From the NCBI GenBank assembly GCA_963969395.1, contig OZ017803.1, positions 15,128,001-15,192,000 of the forward strand: 64,000 nt of DNA, given 5' to 3'. The position numbers were made by a program, and so were the translations under genes. Origin of the DNA: Pseudoscleropodium purum (Eukaryota > Streptophyta > Bryopsida > Hypnales > Brachytheciaceae). This document shows positions 1 through 12,758 of this stretch, in pieces; position 1 is the first letter of the stretch; every line of letters begins with the position of its first letter. Below the pieces are notes generated by a model. It worked only from the letters and a program-made list of their open reading frames with translations. It searched no databases and had not been told where the DNA came from.

Positions 1-297
1 GGACATTTTTCTATACAAATGTAACCTTGTGAAGTGTAGCTACTCGGTTATTTGTAAGGCCTCTACGAGGATTTTTGTCAATTCAAATGCTAATATATTG
101 CAATCTACTAGGCAAATTTTTTTGAAATGTTTTCTATATCTTTTCAAACTAGCATATTATAAGATCATATAGTTACATGTATCCCAATTTTTTTCTTCTA
201 AATTTAGTACTTGTCCTAGAAATGGCAATTTGGGAGCATTTTTGGTGAAAACATAGTCAAAGATCTTCACAGAATAAATATGAATGAACTTTAGGGG
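1..297. mobile_element. TTAA-bounded element, left part outside window
   Basis: The piece ends in GGGG followed by TTAA at 298-301. Read in reverse complement it matches 31115-31390: both contain the CACTTCACAAGGTTACATTT block, the GACTATGTTTT block and the CCCTAAAGTTC-like terminus. It is therefore one arm of the same element family, cut by the window edge. Confidence 0.6.
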
Positions 298-836
298 TTA
301 AACAAATGATTCACATGGAACCTCCAAAGGACGATTTTCACTATGGTTAGCCTATCTTTTAATAGGTCTCCTTGGACTACATAATACATCATTTATTCTA
401 TTTAATGTTATTATCCAAACTAAATTACTTCAAACCATAGCTTTCTATAGAAAATTTTTCTTTTTACCTATTGGCTTATATTTAGTCATGTTCAAAAGTT
501 TCTGCACATTTAACTATGAAAGCTATGTCCCTTGCAAAAGTTGTTGTCCAAAATAACCTGGGGTTAGATAGCAATGCTACTTACAATAAATAGTGTATGC
601 TTATACACCTAGAGAATCAAACTTTCACTAAGATCACCAATCCTCTTAAAACTCCATAAAACCTTGATGAAAATACGTGCTCACTTCAAAACTCACTCTA
701 TGATTACTATCACATTCTCAATAGTCACAAGCAATAACATGCAAATGTTATAATATAAAATTCAACAAGTATGAACTATTATATAATAGAATACTACACA
801 AATTAATTTGATTAGTATAAGACTCCTTCATATTAA

Positions 837-2122
837 CCCCTACAAGACTATTGTCCCTTTTGGGGACAAATGGGATTTTGGGTAGGTACCTACGGGCTGA
901 AATTTTTTCTTTATTTTTTGAAACTTTTTTTGAGGATAGAAAAATTGATTAGCTTCATGAGAATATAATTTTTTTCTCAATCGGTGCCTAGAAACAAAAG
1001 TTATGCCCAAATAAGCTCAAAATAGGGAATAAGGGGCAACAAAAAAAATTTCCAAAATTTAAATTTAAAATTTTTAAATATTTTTTCCTGATAGATTATA
1101 TTTTTGTGTACATGAGAATCTTTGATTCATTCCATTTGGATTTTTTATGAGAAAATTATGGACAATTTTGTTTTTTGGGCAATTAGAGTAAACTTTCCAA
1201 TCATCGCACGGGCAAAATTGAAATACTTTTCCACACTAAAATAGTGACTTGAATGCTTTGAAATTTGGTGTGATTCTTAATCCTCATGTTAAGACTCACC
1301 TTCAAAAAACAAAATGCAAAAAGGTTTTCTCATTCAAATTTTACAACAATACAATAGCAATGAGTTTGAAATCTATACCAAATAATAGATAGCCATTGAC
1401 CACACATCACAAAGCTCCACTATTAGCACAAAACTCTCAATGATCCTACGGTGTTCTCAAAGTTTGCATCATGTGCAGTTTTATGTTTGGTAATTGGCGT
1501 GCTTGTTATCCAATGATTGATTTTGATTGGTCAATGGTAGGTTTACACTAGAGCATCTTTTTGAAAAAATAACTTGTAGGATTCACTTCTAAATTCAATT
1601 TTTACAATTTTTCAAAAAAAAAGTTTCATACGGTCAATCTTTTTTGTTAGAACAATCTCACCATTGGAAGTAGTGCATTTTAATTTCATTTTAGAGATAT
1701 GAATATTCTAGATTTTCTTTCTATTGCATACCTTCTTCTACTTAGCAATTTTTTAAAGAATAAAGATAAAGTTTTTTTGAGTATTTTGAATTTTTTCTAA
1801 ACTCTCAACTCAATTTTATACCATAAAGATTTAAAGCTCAAAATGCTGTAGTTCAAAAAATTAAAGTTCAAAATGTTCAAAGTTAAAAAATCTAGTCCCG
1901 CAATGTGTTGAAAAACTTGTTTTTTTCACTTTAAACGTAGATATCATAAAATCTATGTGGTCAAAAATTCTGAAATTTTTTCCACACATTTTTATAATAG
2001 TTAGGTGTAAGATTCTATAGTTAGATGTGAAAAAAAACAATGAATTTTTTTTTAACCTTTTGCCATAGAAATGGCAGTTTTGAATGTTTTTTGGGAAAAA
2101 AAAGGCCTTGGTCCCTTACAGA
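837..2122. mobile_element. TTAA-bounded non-coding element, 1.29 kb
   Basis: TTAA at 833-836 is followed by CCCCTACAAG, and TTAA at 2123-2126 closes the right side. The right terminus in reverse complement reads CTGTAAGGGACCAAGG, resembling the CCCTAAAGGACCAAG terminus of the fold-back copy at 10970. The left part is homologous in inverted orientation to 57130-57731, and the right part resembles 31115-31390. No coding capacity is seen. It is inferred to be a non-autonomous DNA transposon. Confidence 0.5.
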
Positions 2123-3297
2123 TTAATTTGGATAATATTAGATCAATGTCATGTAATTAGTGTCAAAATTTGAATGCAAATTGGATGCAAGTCATAGTAT
2201 TTAAAATTGTATGAAAATCGTGAAGGCTACACTATATTCAAAATGATCAAAAACGTTGTGATTTGCTCTATACTATATCAAAACACCTCCTAATTTGCTT
2301 AATTTTGGAATTCGTGCAAAAAATAACTTGTATAATATAAATAAAATATGTTTTAAAAAAATCATTAAAAATAAAAATAAAATATCAGTACCAAATTATA
2401 AAATGTTAATTAAAATTATTTTATCTAAAATTTATTAAAATAATAAAATATAATTATAATAAAAAATAGTATAATATTTGATATTATTAACAAAATCTTT
2501 TGAAATTTTCAAAGCCAAAATTCTTATTTTTTTTGACAACCAATGTTAATCTCTAAAAAATCAAGGGGCATTGAACAAACAATTAAAAATTTAGGTAGGT
2601 TTCTATAGTATCAATTTGCAATGGATCTTTTTGAAATTTTGACACAAGGTGTAGACATATACTCCTTAGAGGAATTTTTTTTTTATTAGATACCTAAATT
2701 ATAAGTTATATTGCTCAAAAAAGTTTATGCAATTTGAACAATTAAAGAATCTTTTACTAGACTCTACATCTACTTCTAAAATTTGGCAAGTATATAATTC
2801 ATTTAGTATAAGATGCAATTATAAAGAAGATATGTAGTGCAAAAAATCTCATGTGAAGAGCTGACCTTGTCAAATACAAATGAAAAATTTCAAGTACTAT
2901 AATTTTTTAATTTGCAACTGGTCAGGTTTCTAAATTTTTTTCTTCATGTTCCTACGGTAGCTTGCTACAAATTTTTTTAGTTCAATTTCAAAAAAAATTC
3001 CCCCCTAAAAAATAGGAGTTTTCAACAATTTATACCCAAATGCATTCTAGTCATTTAGAGATTAACATTACAAAACTCCTTGCAATCATGTGCACAATGA
3101 TTGCTTAATAATGTAAATTTTTATTCTTTATGAAGATTTTGACTTAAAACATAGATATCAATATTACTTAAAGGACATCCCTATAAACATAGTAGGTAAA
3201 AATATTCAACAAGAATAAAAACTTGTAGCATTATTAAATCAATTAGTGTAGTTAAGACTAAGTTTTAATATTAATGTAGTTGCCTTAATTAACTTAA

Positions 3298-4350
3298 TCC
3301 CTTAACGCCTCAATTCTTTTTCGATTTTTTGCACATTTTGGCTTATATCTTTTTAGAGAAATATCATTTACTGCAATTTCATGAATTTCGTCATTAAAGA
3401 AGGTTGGCTTTTCAAGATTCAAGTATTACATTGGATGAATGAAAAGTTTGTTGGACTACACAACTCCTAGAAGCATTTTGTTCATTGTCCAAAATATGGA
3501 TGTCAACACACTTCAAGGTTAACTTACATCATACTAATAACAATATTATACAACACATCTTGGCAACTTTTTTATATGTTAACCTTAAAGGACAAATTAT
3601 GTTCCATTTATTCAATCTTCATTAGTAATTTATAAAAAATACACATTTCAAAATCGTGCATTTTTTAATAATTAATAATTAAATACATTAAAAAAAACTC
3701 AAATAATTTTTTAAGATAAGCTTCTTACAAAAATAAAGATAATTCCAAAATATTTAAAATAGTGAAAAAATTTAAAGAAAAACAAAAATAATAGTGATTT
3801 ACTTTATGATATAATTAAAGAAAAATTCAATAAATAAATAAAAATTCAAAAGTGAAATCTATCAAGTTTTCTAAACACTACCTTCAAAGTATTATACAAA
3901 TTATAATTTAAAGAATTTTGAAAAAATTACAATGAAAAAAAGGTAGATTTTTTAAGGTAAGCTTAAAATGCATTTAAAATCAAGAACTATATAGAAATTC
4001 AAGTTTGACTTTCAAAATGTACCTTAGGCTTGCAATGTCCTCTACCTTTGAAAAGATATTGCAAGACAAAACCTATCACTTAATACCTTGCTAAAAAATG
4101 ATTTAATTTTTGGACCAATAGGTATATTCTTCATTTCTACATTGATCTAAAAAGTCATCCATCGGACCTTGGAAGGGCCTAGCCTAGATGGCCAAGGTAG
4201 TCACCAAAATACTGCAAACTCCAATTACTGAGTTAACCTGAAAGACACCAAAACACTCCAATTACTAGACCAATAAGTGCATTCTTTGTTTCTACAATTA
4301 ATAGTGAAGTCATCCATTGGAAATTTTAGGTCCATGGCATCCTTAATGGG
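3298..4350. mobile_element. TTAA-bounded non-coding element, 1.05 kb
   Basis: TTAA at 3294-3297 precedes TCCCTTAACG, and TTAA at 4351-4354 follows a terminus whose reverse complement reads CCCATTAAGG. The first 230 bp are clearly homologous to 12759-12995: both contain the ATATCATTTA, CTTTTCAAGATTCAA and CCAAAATATGGATGT blocks. It lies just downstream of ARP6, so transcripts from that gene could run into it. Confidence 0.45.
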
Positions 4351-4799
4351 TTAAGGGAAAATATACGAGCGCAAATGAAACCTCCTTTGAAGGAGCGTTC
4401 CTGCGATGTGCTATGATCAAAGGAGGAGACTTTATTTGATAACTTACCAAGTTTACACATAGCTTCTTTGACAAAACCAGTTTGAACCTAGATCGGATAT
4501 CAGCCGTCACTTCAGAAATCTGTCGCACACAAAATCAATGAACATAAACGTTAGAAGCCTTGAGGTATTTTTTCTCAAAACGGCTTCCGTCTAAGAAAAC
4601 AGTTTGATATAATTATTTAAACAATAACCTCCAAAACATTCTATACCCAGAAATTTCATCCCTTGGCTTTCTCCGACACCAATCAGAGAATAAAATACCT
4701 CTTGGGACGGATGCTTTCTTAAAGTGGTCACAAACACGACGATAGCTGGCTCCCTAATTTCGTGGGAGACAAAGAACTCAATAGACCTGACTAATAATG

Positions 4800-7700
4800 T
4801 TACGTCAGAACACACCTTTGGCGACAACGCAAGGTTCCGTCCTCTTCGTACTCGGCCTTGCTCACAGCCCATGTGTGGTACTCAGGTCTAGCAGCCATTA
4901 GAGACGCACCTTTCCAAGCTGCTACAATTGGGCTATACAAAAACAAAGTACAGAGTGATCCATATATACAAGTCACACCCAGAAGCTCTTCCTCCACATT
5001 GAACACAGTAACTATACTTTGCCGAGTCTCCAGCTGTTACTATTCAAGTTAATCATCGACTCAGCTACTAATTACTCAGCAGACAATAGATCATATTCGT
5101 AGTCACTGGCTTCGTAACATTGATCACGATCCTCTTTTACCACGGAGAGGTCAATAGAAACAACAATGCGCACTAATATGTTTCAACAACAAGTGGCATG
5201 CACATCTGTTTTATGAGATGACTTCCAAAACATGATATTTCTTAACGACACAACGGAGCTAAAAATCAACTGAAACTTATCCAATTCACAGAACAGTGTA
5301 ACAATTCATCGATAAGGAAAGTGAAGTTGAACGATACCAGCCAACGACCTCAATGTTGATGTTATAATCGTCAGTTACAAGAGGTCTTAGCTCCTGTTCT
5401 CTGCAGTTTGCAATGTCAAATGATCATCAGAAACGAGAACAGCAAATCGTTGCAATACTGCAATACATAAGTACCGAAGTGGCCCACAACAAAGGTGTGC
5501 CAAAGACATTAGTAAGACATTCTTCGCAAGCATTGATTAAAATAGAAATAGTCTCTCTGGTACTTGATTCAGTGTTATAAACTGGAGGAGTGGGGAACAA
5601 GAAAAACAGATATGAGCATGGCACGAGCCTCGATAGCAGAAACTACACAGAAAAAAACACGAAGGAAAACTTTACAGTGATATTTTGTTAAAAAGGGTCA
5701 AAGTAAATAGTTGGAAAGTGACTTACAGGCGATCCTTGAAACCCGGTAATAGAGTGTTCCCACCCGTTAACAGCACACTGCAAATTATCAGATACAAATG
5801 TACTGGCTGAGATTTTTCTTCAAAGAAAACCCAATTCTTGGAAGTAAATCCTTGAAAATGTTACACCCTGACCAAGAAGAGAACATTTGCTCCCATGACT
5901 GCAAAGAACAAAAAATATGCAAGGCTCACATAACAATCAGCATGCTATCGCGAGGCACAAGGTGCTTAATAGATTATACCAAGAGTGAAGTGTTCATGAC
6001 CTCAACTAAACATACCTCTGATAAAGAAGAGCATGGAGTTCAGGTTCACAAGCATTGACTGCTCGAACGATACACTCCGCAAGCCCAGCCTCGTTCATCC
6101 CTGCAAATTTGACATGGCGGGCTCCTCGTAAAATATGCACTGATGGAAACCAAGACGCAACATCTAGCAGGAAACCAGACGTAACTTTTGCAAATATTCA
6201 AACCTTTAAAAAGAAGAATTACCGAGATCAGCCGGGTGGAACAACATCTCCGGCACCAAGAAGCGCTCATTAGTCAACGTCAACTCTTGCTGCAAGCATG
6301 ATTGTGCAATCGATTGTTTAATACCTAATGCAGTACACGAAAAAAAGCAATCTCCACACCATTCGTTTACAACCATTTTTTGTCAATGAGGATCTGCAAA
6401 CCTTACACCTGCTAACATGTGTGGAGACAGTTGCTAATGCTTAGCAATAAAGTTCAAAAATATTGCGAGGAACGCCTGATAAGGTGGTAGATATCATCAC
6501 CTGATCCTCTTGCTTCGAGGCATGGGCTCGCTTTCGCTGTATCCGCCGTCTTCTACTTTCTTCAACTTGGTCCTCGTCAATGTGGTCCTCGTCCTCTTCA
6601 TCATCCTCGTCGCTGACATTTACAACCTAGCAACTCTAGATCAGGTGCAATATTATATAGATTTACAAATTGCCCTTTGAATGCCATTATCAGTCAGGAA
6701 GTCTCAGCCTTCTAAAGTTGTCTGCAATAAAGTCCTATCTAGAACTTCAGGAATACAAAGCCAAAATCCGTAAAGGATGAAGGACTCATGGTTGCAAAAT
6801 GGCCTAATCGGTTGATCCTATTCTGAGAGTATGTAGTTCGGATGAGTCCAAATCATCTATCACCAGAATTGGTGAAAAACATCATGTGTTGGTTAGAAGT
6901 AAATACAACGGGAAAAACAAAGTCTTAAAATGACCCACTCAAAACTGTTGAAAAAAAATGAAGCCCAATCTGAGTCAATTGATCATTTAGGGGTTAAGGA
7001 GGATCTACCTTGTCAGCAGCCACAGGTTCAAACTCCTTTACAAAACCTCGCTTATGTTTGACACCATCCGGAAGTACATACTCGCGCCGTAAAGAATTGG
7101 CTTTTCCTTTCAACCTGAAGTCCAAGTAGACATTCTCAATGCAATGCGTCGTAACCTAGTCCTCACAAACAACCAAAAAGAAATAAAAAACAAAACAAAA
7201 TATTTCAAAAACATACAAAATAAGCAATCAATCTCCTGAAACACACAATGCGAAGACTGTGAAATCCACATGTGCGACACCAACCGAGCAATGTTGAGAT
7301 CACGTTCAATGTCCGTGGAGACAAAGCACAGCCGCTCCTTGACATCCTCCATGATATACGTCTCGTCCATAACATTCCAAGCCCGGTACGACACCAACTC
7401 CTTGAGATAATTCGTGAGCGCCTTGCCTCCCAGGTTGATCCGCTTCGCCGACGTCGTGACCACCTTGAAGTGAAAAAAACATACAAAATTTTAGCCAAAC
7501 AGCCAGAAGAGAATTCTCGGCTACTAGCCAGAAAATGAAGATTTGCTGCAAAGAGAAACGTCAAAATGAGTCTAAAATGTATCAAATATAATAGTTTCCA
7601 CAACAAATTTGAAGATACAAGAATATTCTACCAAAATGACTAGTAATTTTGCAAATTTTGCAAAAACAAAGCAACAGCAGTGACACCTTGTTCTGAAACA

Positions 7701-9071
7701 CCGGCGCTGCATGCGTGAAGGAAAACCCCGAGTCCACTACTAAGCTGGTCCTCCCTCTGGCGAGGATGCTCGTTGGTGCTTTTTGTGCCTGATACGCATG
7801 CGTTGAGACTGCAGCATTTGTCACGCAAAATGACTGAAATCCGAAATCTTCAAATACAAGCTCATCTGTGACTTTTTGAATCGACGACAACGTGAAAAGC
7901 GGCTCCACCAGCATCAAACCGCTCTCTGCAGGGTTGATCTGCACGTAACTGGAGTCAAAGATCAAACCCTAAACCCTTGAACACAATTGTGGGTTTCAGA
8001 GTAGTTTAGGAGGCAAATAATGTTCAACGGCTTGAAGTTAATTGCTTCCAATTCGGAATGGGAGGACCACACCAAACCCTAAATCTTACTACAACATAGC
8101 GGGATTCAGAGCAGTATTTCAGCAAGCAAAATGTTCAACGTTGAGTGCTTGTACCGTTGGAATGGGATCGCACCAAAGTCTAAAACCTAAAATACAGTAG
8201 TGGATTTTGGAGTAGATAAGGAGGAATACGAGAACTAATAGAAGAAGACAAAAGTGGAGAGTTCTTTGAAATGATAGAGAAAGATGAGACTCCAATCACG
8301 AAGCATTTACAGATGGAAACTGATATTAACATCAAAACTTCGAAAGTTGATATTATTCAAGAATGTGAGTGTAACACATGAAAAATATAGTCCAACGACA
8401 AGAACCGCCAACGATGAAAGAGTCTACTCTGAAATCCACTACAAAGGAACACACAAACCATGAGATGAGTCTTGAACATGTGGTCCTAAATCTCGCTTTC
8501 CACGTCGGGTGAGTTATCATTTACCCCCATTCAATCGGTCTCTCGATCGCAATTCTCTGATCAAAGATCCTAAACCCTAAACCCTAAAACCCTAAAACAG
8601 GGTACCAACAATGGGAGGCGCACAAACCTTGAGATGAGTCTTAAGAATGCGTTCCTAAATGCGTTCCTAAATCTCACACTCAACGTCGAGGGAGATCATG
8701 CACCCCCATTCAATCGATCGCTCGATCTCAATTCTCCCTAAACCCTAAACCCTCAAACACGATACCAGCCAAGGGCGACGCACACAAACCTTGAGATGCG
8801 TCTTAAAAATGCGTTCCCAAATCTCGCGCTCGACGTCGGGGGAGATCATGTACCCCCTGTCGATCGGTCTCTTGATTGCAATGCTCTGAATGTCATCGCA
8901 CTCCTGCAACTGGTCCGCGACGAGCCATTTCTTGGCCGAGCGCGGGCGCGCCAGACAGTTGGGCACCACGGCCGTGGGCTCCGTCTGTCCCGCCATGCCG
9001 GCTTTGCAGTAGCCCGCCCCATTGTCCAGCACCACCACGGTGGACGTCGCCCCTTTGCCCGTCCTCTTCAT
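4800..9071 (-). CDS. ARP6: Actin-related protein 6 (SWR1 complex subunit)
   Basis: Ten exons on the minus strand: 8790-9071, 7687-7938, 7285-7463, 7009-7114, 6501-6626, 6223-6289, 6016-6100, 5727-5777, 5338-5400, 4800-4932. All introns are GT-AG and all phases join, giving 447 residues; the family is usually about 420. The start is the first ATG of the frame; the open frame extends 30 bp further upstream but begins with TTG. Family landmarks in order are VVLDNGAGYCKAG near the N-terminus, VTDELVFEDFGF, RINLGGKALTNYLKELVSYR, NVMDETY, LTNERFLVPEMLF, GMNEAGLAECIVRA, LLTGGNTL and the C-terminal SKAEYEEDGTLRCRQR. ARP6 is known as a nuclear subunit of SWR1, which deposits H2A.Z. The odd part is exon 5 (residues about 274-315), a strongly acidic then basic run that makes the protein longer than the usual family length. 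Intron 1 carries decayed copies of the end of exon 1. Confidence 0.95.
7965..8222. repeat. About 100-bp tandem repeat in ARP6 intron 1
   Basis: Three diverged units start at about 7965, 8074 and 8173. Each begins with AAACCCTAAA or a decayed form of it, followed by a GGGTTTCAGAGTAG-like block, an ATGTTCAACG block and a TTGGAATGGGA block. The third unit is truncated. The unit start resembles the plant telomere repeat. Confidence 0.6.
8452..8895 (-). repeat. Tandem copies of ARP6 exon-1 end plus donor
   Basis: The real 3' end of exon 1 with its splice donor (8783-8895) is followed inside intron 1 by two decayed copies. The shared CACAAACC block lies at 8783, 8621 and 8452, so the period is 162-169 bp. 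Each copy keeps the exon-like CCCCATTCAATCG block and the donor-side block. Short AAACCCTAAA runs separate copies at 8572-8598 and 8737-8755. The copies contain in-frame stops in the exon-1 frame, so they are pseudo-exons. Confidence 0.75.
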
Positions 9072-10810
9072 CGTGTATCGTCGTCTCCAGTCCCTTTCCA
9101 AAGCTTTCCCTCACATTATGAAGTCGCTCAAGCGCAAGTCACAGAACTCTGTTGCGCCACAGCTCCAATTCTTTTTGCGAAAACGCAGAGATCCGGGAGT
9201 GTTGAGAGTAGCCCTTGCAGTGAAAGACGAAGGTTCTGATTCATTAGGCGACATCCATAGTGCAGTGATGGAGCCGATGAGTGCGCATTTCGGAGGTGGG
9301 GCTTCCTGCCCACGAATTCTTGGCTTGGAGTTCACTTGCTTTGTGCGAGCAAGGAAGGTAAGGTTAACATCCCCAGAACCCAACTGCGAGCCCTACTTTT
9401 GATGAGATTGTTAGCAAACTCAATGGAAATGTAACTTAAGTGGTTTTGTAGTTTGCCCATTCTCTAGCAAATAGTTTATGAATTTTCAAAATTGAGAACA
9501 TAGGGTAGCCTTAACGTCATACCAGACTCACCGTGGATGGACACTCTTGAAGCATGAAATGTCTCAACTCTCATTGATTATTTCAAAAAAATTCTCAACT
9601 CTCATTGGTTGCTTTTGAAAAACAGTGGTGTTTTTTCAATGATAGAAAAGTTCATTTATGAGCTATCAAAGAATGGAAAGTGTTGTAATATGAATCACAA
9701 AATGATTGAATCCTAGTGTAGGAAGGCAAACAATTCTATATTACACATTATCAAGCCATAAACCATTGTACAATATAATTCCAAAGTAGCTTCTTAAAAA
9801 TTTCAATTTACAATTTTTGCTTCTCTAGAACTTGGATCTTTTAAATGATGTTTTTGGATGTTACTAGAAAAATGTGCTCCCAAGTTTTACCTTAGAGAAA
9901 GAGCAAAAGGTAGAAATTTATTATTTATCATAAATATTCAAATTTGAAACATTTGAATTCTTATTTGGAATCAAAGATCCTAAACAAGCAATACTAGATT
10001 ACAATATATACAATGAGGAGGAGGAGAAAAAAAGCAAATAAGTCTTCCTATTTCAATATCTCTCACCACTAATTTTGGAAAAATGTAAAGCTGTTGATTC
10101 AATTAAAAAAAAATTCCCACCCCTATAATGTAGATGATTTGTAATTAATAAAGTAAACCATCATCGTTGATTGTTGTTGTGAGAAACGATCTAGGCTATC
10201 AGTGCTATAAAATGTAGAATACAACTACAAAATATAGAATATAAATACCAAAATATAGAACATGGATACAAAATACAAATATGGAAATATGGCTAGGGAA
10301 TATGAAATAGAAATGTGAATATAGCAAACAAATTTCAAATATACCACATCATTTGTAAGCCAAACTAATGTCATACAAATACAAATATGGGGTAGGGGAA
10401 TACTATTCACAAGCACATGTGTCATTTTTTGAACCAATGACAAAGTGACACATGTACCCTTTCATATTTTTTGGAAAAATTTAACCATTGATAGTTGAAT
10501 GGCAAGTATTCCTCGTCAATTTTTCATATATGGACTTCTCAAAAAGCTATGGTTTCTCACAATAACAATGAGCTCAAAACAAGTAGTAATTACCTTTTCC
10601 AAAGTTGACTAATAGGCAACTCTAAACAACTCCCTAATGTTTTGATGACAAATTTCATTAAAATGGCGACATTCAAAAGTGACATCTAGGATAGGTTTAG
10701 ATTACAAACATCTAAAACAATTGTAGATTGTGGACATCTAGAACAATTATAGATTTCTGATCATGTGATTTCAAAAGGTAGGACATATATAGATTCTAGA
10801 TGTCGAAGAA

Positions 10811-10848
10811 ATATATATATATATATATATCTGTGTGTGTGTGTGTGT
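10811..10848. repeat. Compound (AT)n/(GT)n microsatellite
   Basis: Ten AT units at 10811-10830 are followed after one C by a run of TG units to about 10848. Confidence 0.95.
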
Positions 10849-10969
10849 ATATGTATATTTTGCCAAACTAACAAAATGGCGCCATTTTAATGACATTGGC
10901 TATTTTGGCAATACGAAAAAATTGTTGAAACTAATTATCTAGATGATTCCATGATTGATCTAAATTTAA

Positions 10970-11698
10970 CCCCTAAAGGACCAAGTTGCATTTTTTGGCA
11001 ACATAGCAAATTTGAGCAACTCACTACAAATGGAGTTTCAATTATTTTTGTGTTGAAATTTTCACTAAACATGTGCCCAAGGAGTAGCTTCAAGGCTTGA
11101 AAATTTTTGAAACTTTTGACTACATGGTCAAAAGGTTATTGCATGATATGCGGTTTTCTTTGTTCTACAGGCAACTTGGGCAGCTCAAAAAACTTCTTTA
11201 GAAATCACTTTTAAAAAATATAAAAATTTGAAATTGGTTCTTTAGGTTTATATAAGAGTGGGAAGCTTTGAATCATTCCATTTTGACTAATGAGATGAAA
11301 GTTATGAAGAGTTTTAGTTTGTGGGTAGGTATGGTTTTCAAAGACTCCATACTTACCAGCAGACTAAAACTCCTCATAGCTTTCATCTCATTAATAAAAA
11401 TGGAATGATTCAAAGCTTCCCACTCTTATATAAACCTAAAGAACCAATTTTTAATTTTTAATTTTTAAAAAGTGATTTTTAAAGAAGTTTTTGGAGTTGC
11501 CCAAGTTGCCCGTAGAACAAAGAAAATCACATATCATGCAATAACTTTTTGACCATGTAGTCAAAAGTTCCAAAAAAATTTAGGCCTTGAAGCTACTCCT
11601 TGAGCATATGTTTCAGCACAAAATAATTAAAACTTCATTCATAGTGAGCTACCCAAATTCGCTATGTTGCCAAAAAACACAACTTGGTCCTTCAGGGG
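10970..11698. mobile_element. TTAA-flanked fold-back element, 729 bp
   Basis: TTAA at 10966-10969 and 11699-11702 flank a near-complete inverted repeat. The left terminus is CCCCTAAAGGACCAAGTTG and the right terminus in reverse complement is CCCCTGAAGGACCAAGTTG. The two arms of about 360 bp can be followed as inverted copies to a short centre near 11334, where GGTAGGTATGG faces CCATACTTACC. The arm sequence matches one end of the elements at 31115-32019 and 36188-36856. A transcript across it would form a long hairpin. There is no coding capacity. Confidence 0.85.
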
Positions 11699-12758
11699 TT
11701 AAGCAATTCATATTCATCACAACAATAGATGAAATTGCCATCAATGAATCCATCTATCCCTTATCTTGACGAAAAGTCCATCTATTTTCTTGACACTTAC
11801 TCAAGAATCCACAACAAGAAACAATTAAACCCTAGATGATGGAAAATATGACCATGTATCATATATTTATCAGTCAAACTTCAATCAAATTTGAAAGTCT
11901 TTCACTTAGTATCCTTTATTTCTTTGCTATTTATGAGTGATTTTTTTTGTTTTATTTTTCAAAAATGAAATCACATGTCTAATATTTTTCATGAAGTTTT
12001 CAAGTTTTTTAATGAAAATTGAAATTACGATGAATTTTGAAGAAAAATAGAAGAAAACTCATTTCAAATACAAATCATTTTCAAAAGATCTGAAATTCTC
12101 AATATAGAAGTAAATTATAGTGTAGAACATTGTGGTATAAAGAAAATTTATTTATCACTTCATATTTACAAATGTGATTAAATATACATCTTTAATTTGA
12201 AATTGCACTAGAATGGTTTTGTTTTTTTAAATGCTCAAAATTTCCAAATGGAATTGGGACTCATTTCAAGAATGGACATGAATACTACCTATATGGTGTT
12301 AAATTTAAAAATATTAATGTTTTGATGTTAAAATGGTATCCAAATGAAAAATGTTATTTGCTGAAATATCAATGCAATGGTTTATGTCTTGCCATATTTT
12401 AAGATATAATTTATATTCAAAGGTTTAGATATGGTATTGTATGTATGATTCCCTACATAATATGAAGGTTTTAAGTGGTTATAGAAAAAAAGAATTTAAG
12501 CAATACAAAAAAATATGGAACTTTAAATACACTATGAAGGCTTGCAATTAAAAAGTTGCATAACTTAAGGATATGAACCAAGGAAGAATCGATCTCCAAA
12601 TTTTCCTTTGATAAACATTTTTTATAGGAGAATTATTGTGGATCCAAATTACATGGATTGACTCCATCTATTGATGATTTTAATTTGAGTTATTGACTAA
12701 ATGATAAAGACAATAGGAAGTGAAGGCAATAGCATCAAGGTATCCATTTGGTCCTTAA

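Larger units (their letters stand above)
1..4799. other. AT-rich intergenic repeat DNA
   Basis: No credible gene is seen. The stretch is very AT-rich and built from decayed dispersed repeats. It holds the tail of one TTAA-bounded element (to 297), a larger element (837-2122) and another (3298-4350). Much of 2280-2500 and 3600-3950 is nearly pure A/T without recognisable structure. Positions 4355-4799 follow the ARP6 stop codon and probably include its 3' UTR. The short open frames here show no conserved motif. Confidence 0.7.

Noticed and set aside
7020..7040. GGTTCAAAC resembling a tRNA B box
   Set aside because: It is inside ARP6 exon 4 and has no A box or cloverleaf around it.
9101..9102. 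Using the upstream end of the ARP6 exon-1 frame (9101) as the start
   Set aside because: That codon is TTG; the first ATG in frame is at 9071 and fits the family N-terminus.
8796..9402. Plus-strand open frames of 81-147 codons opposite ARP6 exon 1
   Set aside because: They are antisense to a confirmed ARP6 exon, have no motif, and follow from its higher GC content.
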